Positions 25,828 through 29,176 of a stretch of DNA of 29,176 nt are shown piece after piece. Position numbers and translations under genes: made by a program. The notes under the pieces were generated by a model. That model had not been told where the DNA came from. It worked only from the letters and a program-made list of their open reading frames with translations, and did not search any database. The stretch comes from Fontibacterium universale (GTDB lineage: Bacteria; Pseudomonadota; Alphaproteobacteria; Pelagibacterales; Pelagibacteraceae), in the NCBI GenBank assembly GCA_965236175.1, contig CBDEAT010000008.1:1-29176 (forward strand), in the 5' to 3' direction. How positions within the stretch are numbered: position 1 is the first letter of the stretch; the number at the start of each line of letters is the position of its first letter.

Positions 25828-26130
25828 CAGCATTTACATCTTGGTTTTTTATAAACTTTAAAAAAACTTCTTCATCATTCATATTCATTGAATCCACCCA
25901 AATAGCATTAAAAGCTTTATCAACAAAGGATCTAAAGAAATTATCTTTTTCTGCAACCAATGCCGCTCTCATCAGATTAAGAGTCTTGATTGGAAAGTGT
26001 CTATTGAATTGGTATTTTACTTTATATTTATCAGCCCAAAGCTTGCAATCCTTAATTAAATATTTTGCTTTCAACGGAATAAATGCTGGAGCAGTAATCC
26101 CAGCTAACTTATGAAGGCCACCAACAAGCA
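25828..26130. repeat. Tandem duplication, copy 1
   Basis: This 303-bp segment is repeated at 26132-26434, offset 304 bp. By eye, about 37 positions differ (about 88% identity), but on the minus strand only two amino acids differ (His/Tyr and Asn/Gly). It begins at CAGCATTTACATCTTG and covers the middle of the isomerase gene. Confidence 0.93.
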
Positions 26131-26131
26131 C

Positions 26132-26434
26132 CAGCATTTACATCTTGTCCTTTTATAAATTTTAAAAATACTTCTTCATCATTCATATTCATGGAGTCAA
26201 CCCAGATGGCATTAAAGGCCTTATCAACAAAAGATCTAAAAAAATTATCTTTCTCAGCAACCAATGCTGCTCTCATTAAATTAAGAGTTTTAATGGGAAA
26301 GTATCTATTGAATTGATATTTTACTTTATATTTATCAGCCCAAAGTTTGCAGTCTTTAATTAAATATTTTGCCTTTAGAGGAATAAATGCTGGAGCCGTA
26401 ATGCCTGCTAATTTATGAAGCCCACCCACAAGCG
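26132..26434. repeat. Tandem duplication, copy 2
   Basis: Second copy of the 303-bp segment, one base after copy 1. This copy is continuous with the gene's 5' end, while copy 1 is continuous with its 3' end. The two share CAGCATTTACATCTTG at the left edge and diverge after CAAGC at the right. Confidence 0.93.
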
Positions 26435-26587
26435 TTGGCATGTAGTTAACTTTTTCACCAGTTTCTTTTTCAAATTTTTTTATTTGTGTATGAGCGAGAT
26501 ACGAGTAAGGACTTCCAAAATCAAAATAGAAATCTATTTTCTTCATAGTTATTTATAACTCTGAAATAAATTATTAGCTACTAAGAC

Positions 26588-27082
26588 TTAATCAAATAAT
26601 TTTAATTTTTGAGCAGCTAGAAGTCTCAAGATTAAATAAACACCAAGTCCAATAGGGCCTACAAAATAAGTAAGGACCAAAGGAACTAGTACTATGAATT
26701 GAAGAGCTTTATTTTTAGCTGCATCGGTAGCAATCCAAGCGCCCAGTACAAGATTTGCAGTTAAGAAATGTATCCAAAATAATAATAATACGTTTTTATC
26801 GCTTAAGATTTTTTTAAGCTGATCAATCCCCATGTAGAGTTCAAATGTTTTTCCCTTGTCTAGAATGTTAGAAAATATTCCCTCTGAAGTATTTATATAA
26901 ATATAAAAAACGTAAAAATAGGTAAAACCTAATATTAATGGAACCAGTATACTGTTAATTAAAACTTTAGTTCCATTCCAACCTGGTAAAAAAGCTAAAA
27001 GAATCCATAACGGGATAACACCAATGTTTGTGAAATGATAAATCATTTCAAGAGTAAAAAAATCTTTTAAAGTGTTAAGCAT
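26588..27082 (-). CDS. ABA4-like membrane protein (DUF4281)
   Basis: This 164-aa protein has about four membrane helices and the landmarks of the DUF4281/ABA4-like family: IPLWILLAFLPGW near residue 24, VPLILGFTYF near 46, WIHFLTANLVLGAWIATDA near 107, and VPLVLTYFVGPIGLGVYLIL near 132. Plant ABA4 is needed for neoxanthin formation; bacterial members have no settled role. No carotenoid gene is in the window. It is divergent from recX, with 20 bases between the start codons. Confidence 0.8.
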   Translation of the reverse strand: MLNTLKDFFTLEMIYHFTNIGVIPLWILLAFLPGWNGTKVLINSILVPLILGFTYFYVFYIYINTSEGIFSNILDKGKTFELYMGIDQLKKILSDKNVLLLFWIHFLTANLVLGAWIATDAAKNKALQFIVLVPLVLTYFVGPIGLGVYLILRLLAAQKLKLFD

Positions 27083-27102
27083 GTGTTAGTAACGATTATT
27101 AT

Positions 27103-27663
27103 ATGAGATTCAATAAATCTGCAAAACAATCAATAAATAGCAGAGAAGATATTAAAGAGCTGTCTTTAAAATATCTTGATAAATACCAACCATCAAAAAA
27201 GGATCTTAGAATTTATTTGTACAGAAAAGTACTGGATACTGACTATTTAGATAAGGACAAAGAAAGCATTTTAAGAGAAATAGATATGGTTATTGAAAAT
27301 CTTGAAACCATGGGTGTTATAAACGACACGATTTATTCTGAGATAAAATCAAAGAATTATTTGAAAAAAGGCTATTCATTAAACAAAATTAGAATGAATT
27401 TAGCTCAAAAAGGCATTGATGGAGAATTGTTAAAAAAAACAATGAACGACATTCAAAAAGATAATGTCGATCCTGATTTTTATGCGGCCATTAGAGTTTG
27501 CAGAAGAAGAAGAATAGGACCGTATCGACCTGATGCAAATAGAGAAATTTTTTATACAAAAGATACTGGCGTTTTAGCAAGGGCAGGATTTAGTTATTCA
27601 ACTTCTAAAAATGTATTGGGCTTAAATAAAACAGAACTTAAGATTTTCGAGAAGAAGATTTAG
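27103..27663 (+). CDS. recX: RecX family regulatory protein
   Basis: This 186-aa, Lys-rich helical protein shows the three-repeat pattern of RecX: SLKYLDKYQPSKKDLRIYL, then IENLETMGVINDTIYSEIKS, then KKGYSLNKIRMNLAQKGIDG. RecX binds RecA filaments and modulates recombination. The C-terminal 45 residues, ending with GVLARAGFSYSTSKNVLG, extend past the usual RecX repeats and resemble the tail seen in alphaproteobacterial members. recA is not adjacent. The 3' end overlaps a small convergent gene by 26 bases. Confidence 0.85.
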   Translation: MRFNKSAKQSINSREDIKELSLKYLDKYQPSKKDLRIYLYRKVLDTDYLDKDKESILREIDMVIENLETMGVINDTIYSEIKSKNYLKKGYSLNKIRMNLAQKGIDGELLKKTMNDIQKDNVDPDFYAAIRVCRRRRIGPYRPDANREIFYTKDTGVLARAGFSYSTSKNVLGLNKTELKIFEKKI

Positions 27664-27796
27664 ATTTTTTATTGCGTTTTTGAATTATAACCAATTCATT
27701 AACTCTGTTCCTTAAAATATTTGTAACAATATAAAATAAAACAACTCCAAATAATGAAACAGAACTAATAATTATTAAAGCAATATCTGATTTCAT
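27638..27796 (-). CDS. Small membrane protein of unknown function
   Basis: A 52-residue frame from the ATG at 27796: one hydrophobic helix (about residues 5-27, IALIIISSVSLFGVVLFYIV) followed by a strongly basic, Ser/Lys/Arg-rich tail. I do not recognise the family. It fills an otherwise empty gap, points the same way as the lipoprotein and cysQ genes upstream, and overlaps the recX 3' end by 26 bases. Composition fits a genuine single-pass protein with a cytoplasmic tail, but a chance frame cannot be excluded. Confidence 0.5.
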   Translation of the reverse strand: MKSDIALIIISSVSLFGVVLFYIVTNILRNRVNELVIIQKRNKKSKSSSRKS

Positions 27797-27838
27797 TAAA
27801 GAAAGTCTTAATTAGTTAATGAAGCTATTTTTATTTTT

Positions 27839-28126
27839 TTAGAAGAGTTTTGGTTCGCTTTTGCAACGTTTGACGATTTTTTTATTTGAAAGATTTTCAT
27901 CTTTACAAATAGTCATGTCTTTAAGATTAAATTTACAATCCTGAGAGGTTGCCATTGACAAAGCATGTTCTGAAACTTTTTTTCCAGTTTCTTTTTCAAT
28001 ACCATAATCTGCTAAAGTCATTATTGCTGATGTTGGAGTTAGAAAAGATTCAATTAAACTAGCAGACATTAAATTTCCGCATGAATTTAATATAAACGTT
28101 AGTAATATAATAAATATAAATCTCAT
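27839..28126 (-). CDS. Putative small lipoprotein
   Basis: This 95-aa protein has an N-terminal signal sequence, MRFIFIILLTFILNSC, with a lipobox-like LNSC ending in Cys16, so it is probably anchored in a membrane facing the periplasm. The mature part has further Cys residues (QDCKF, TICKD, KRCKS) and no domain I recognise; the segment LADYGIEKETGKKVSEHALS appears in small alphaproteobacterial proteins of unknown role. It lies between cysQ and a small membrane protein on the same strand. Confidence 0.65.
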   Translation of the reverse strand: MRFIFIILLTFILNSCGNLMSASLIESFLTPTSAIMTLADYGIEKETGKKVSEHALSMATSQDCKFNLKDMTICKDENLSNKKIVKRCKSEPKLF

Positions 28127-28170
28127 TTTTATAATTTAAATCTACCTATGTTCGTGTATTAAGTGAATCA

Positions 28171-28950
28171 TTATTTAAGTAAGTTATTTGATCTTTTCAG
28201 TATCATTGCAGGGTTTGCAAAATTTTTTTTACCATAAGTTATTTTTCGACCAGTAAATGTAGTTAATATTGCTCCTGCATGTTCAGCAATGGCATGACCA
28301 GCAGCTATATCCCATTCTTTAGCTCTTGCTCTCGCTGCATAAATATCAAACTCGCCAGCAGCTATTAGGCAAAATTTTAATGAACTTGAGCATTTTACAA
28401 ATTTTGTAACATTATTTTTTTTGTGAATATTTAAAATAATATCAGAAGGAGTGTGGCTGTTAGATAAAGCCAAGATCTCATTACTTTTTGATAATTTTTT
28501 ACAATTTAATTTAACTTTAATATTTTTATTAATTTCATAAGCATCATTTTTACCAAATGAATAAAATAATCTTTTAAGTTTTGGGGCATAGATTACTCCA
28601 AGAACAGGTTTTTTATCTAAAATTAAAGCAGCATTTAAAGTGTATTCATTTTTGTTTTTTATATATTCACGAGTTCCATCGATTGGATCAATTAACCAGA
28701 AATTGTTATAATCAAATTTTTTTATTTCATTAACATTTTCTTCAGAAACTATTTGAATATTTGGAGTTAGATTAGAGATTGTTTCTTGTAAGATTTTATC
28801 GACCAACAAGTCACCATTTGTAACAGGGGTGTTATCTTCTTTTATAGTAATTTTTAGATTTTTTCCTGAAAGTTTAATACTTTCTTTACCTGCTTCGTAA
28901 AAACTTGGAATTAGTTCTTCAGCTATTTTTTTTAAATTAATTTTTAGCAT
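28171..28950 (-). CDS. cysQ: 3'(2'),5'-bisphosphate nucleotidase CysQ (inositol phosphatase family)
   Basis: This 259-aa protein is of the Mg2+-dependent, Li+-sensitive phosphatase superfamily. The metal-binding motifs are seen as SEEN (Glu70-71), WLIDPIDGTREY (DPIDGT at 88-93) and EWDIAAGHAIAEHAG near 212-226. GTREYI and the overall length favour CysQ, which removes 3'-phosphoadenosine 5'-phosphate, over inositol monophosphatase, but the two are hard to separate by eye. The start overlaps the end of the DUF3553 gene by 14 bases in another frame. Confidence 0.85.
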   Translation of the reverse strand: MLKINLKKIAEELIPSFYEAGKESIKLSGKNLKITIKEDNTPVTNGDLLVDKILQETISNLTPNIQIVSEENVNEIKKFDYNNFWLIDPIDGTREYIKNKNEYTLNAALILDKKPVLGVIYAPKLKRLFYSFGKNDAYEINKNIKVKLNCKKLSKSNEILALSNSHTPSDIILNIHKKNNVTKFVKCSSSLKFCLIAAGEFDIYAARARAKEWDIAAGHAIAEHAGAILTTFTGRKITYGKKNFANPAMILKRSNNLLK

Positions 28951-29113
28951 TTATTTTTTCGAGCAAAACTTTATCAGCAATAATCGTTTTTTTTCCAGCA
29001 TTTTCAAAGTTAACAGTTACAATGTTTTTAATAATAGATTGTATTTGACCAGTTCCCCATTCTTTATTTTTAGGATTGATGACATAGTCACCTGGTTCGT
29101 AATCAAAAATCAT
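28937..29113 (-). CDS. DUF3553 family small protein
   Basis: A 58-residue frame from the ATG at 29113: YEPGDYVINPKNKEWGTGQI, then VTVNFENAGKKTI, then VLLEKI. This pattern of a short SH3-like/CarD-like beta barrel, with a P-G-D start, W-G-x-G-Q and V-x-F-E-x-A-G-K, is DUF3553, a small protein family frequent in alphaproteobacteria and of unknown function. Its stop lies inside the cysQ start region, so the two are probably co-translated. Confidence 0.82.
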   Translation of the reverse strand: MIFDYEPGDYVINPKNKEWGTGQIQSIIKNIVTVNFENAGKKTIIADKVLLEKINAKN

Positions 29114-29116
29114 TTT

Positions 29117-29176
29117 TTATTTATACTTATTTCTTTCTATAATGTAAGAGTGTCCAAATATTGGCATGACAACAAT
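29117..29176 (-). CDS. C-terminal end of an unidentified gene
   Basis: The last 60 bases read, on the minus strand, as 19 codons followed by a TAA at 29117-29119. The visible end is VVMPIFGHSYIIERNKYK. It stops three bases before the DUF3553 start, as expected for an upstream operon member. Too little is present to name it. Confidence 0.4.
   Translation of the reverse strand: MVVMPIFGHSYIIERNKYK

Larger units (their letters stand above)
25658..26546 (-). pseudogene. 2-hydroxychromene-2-carboxylate isomerase-like (DsbA family), disrupted by internal duplication
   Basis: From 26546 the N-terminus KKIDFYFDFGSPYSYLAHTQ is that of the kappa-GST/HCCA isomerase family. After about 137 residues, ending in QDVNA, the reading frame runs into a second copy of its own middle section, changes frame and stops at 26109. 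A second open frame (26137 to 25658) contains that second copy plus the true C-terminus, GVFGVPTFIVNGKMFWGQD. The repeat length, 304 bp, is not a multiple of three. Deleting one copy gives a continuous protein of about 195 aa, the normal family size. As written the gene is broken; an assembly join of two alleles is the likeliest cause. The substrate of this homologue is unknown. Confidence 0.85.

Overview
The window is an AT-rich, tightly packed stretch of bacterial chromosome. Genes overlap by 1-8 bases or are separated by tens of bases, and I see no tRNA, rRNA, insertion sequence, prophage or CRISPR array. The content points to a streamlined marine alphaproteobacterium, in or near the SAR11/HIMB59-type lineages: three-subunit transhydrogenase pntAA-pntAB-pntB, xseB-ispA-dxs, an alphaproteobacterial-type SerC, and small DUF3553, DUF2237 and zf-CHCC proteins. 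The complete serC-serA-serB operon argues against the classic SAR11 Ia type, which is described as lacking it. The taxon is inference, not proof.

Layout. 1-3490 (+): branched-chain amino-acid/amide ABC transporter livF-livG-livH-livM plus a small membrane protein. 3499-5170 (-): formate-tetrahydrofolate ligase fhs, broken by one extra base. 5359-8161 (+): proton-translocating NAD(P) transhydrogenase. 8170-10647 (-): Sua5 tRNA-modification enzyme followed by an ABC-2 type exporter. 10692-13725 (+): xseB-ispA-dxs, feeding isoprenoid synthesis. 13853-15327 (-): a stop/start-overlapped operon hisI, 2OG-Fe(II) oxygenase, DUF2237. 15397-19810 (+): folE, a 55-aa zinc-finger protein, an AcuI/YhdH reductase, a LysR regulator, a LysE exporter and the RseP protease. 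19959-21065 (+): HU and a CADD-like protein, each followed by a strong hairpin. 21138-24760 (+): serC-serA-serB. 24753-29176: Bcp peroxiredoxin, rhodanese, a disrupted DsbA-family isomerase, an ABA4-like membrane protein, RecX, two small membrane or lipoprotein genes, CysQ, DUF3553 and the end of one more gene.

Two things stand out beyond annotation. First, between about 12.28 and 15.26 kb four neighbouring genes (dxs, DUF2237, 2OG oxygenase, hisI) carry at least fourteen frame breaks. Every one is repaired by removing a single base; none needs a base added. Outside this island I find only one such break, in fhs. Reading through them restores full-length proteins and exact stop/start overlaps, so the island looks like insertion-biased consensus error rather than gene decay. 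Second, the isomerase gene at 25658-26546 contains a 304-bp tandem duplication. Its copies differ at about 12% of bases but at only two amino acids, which is the signature of two strain alleles joined in one contig or by recombination.

Functionally the window links one-carbon and folate metabolism (fhs, folE, and a CADD-like protein that has the residues of the self-sacrificing p-aminobenzoate synthase) with serine synthesis and NADPH supply by transhydrogenase. The CADD-like gene is the most interesting biological lead.
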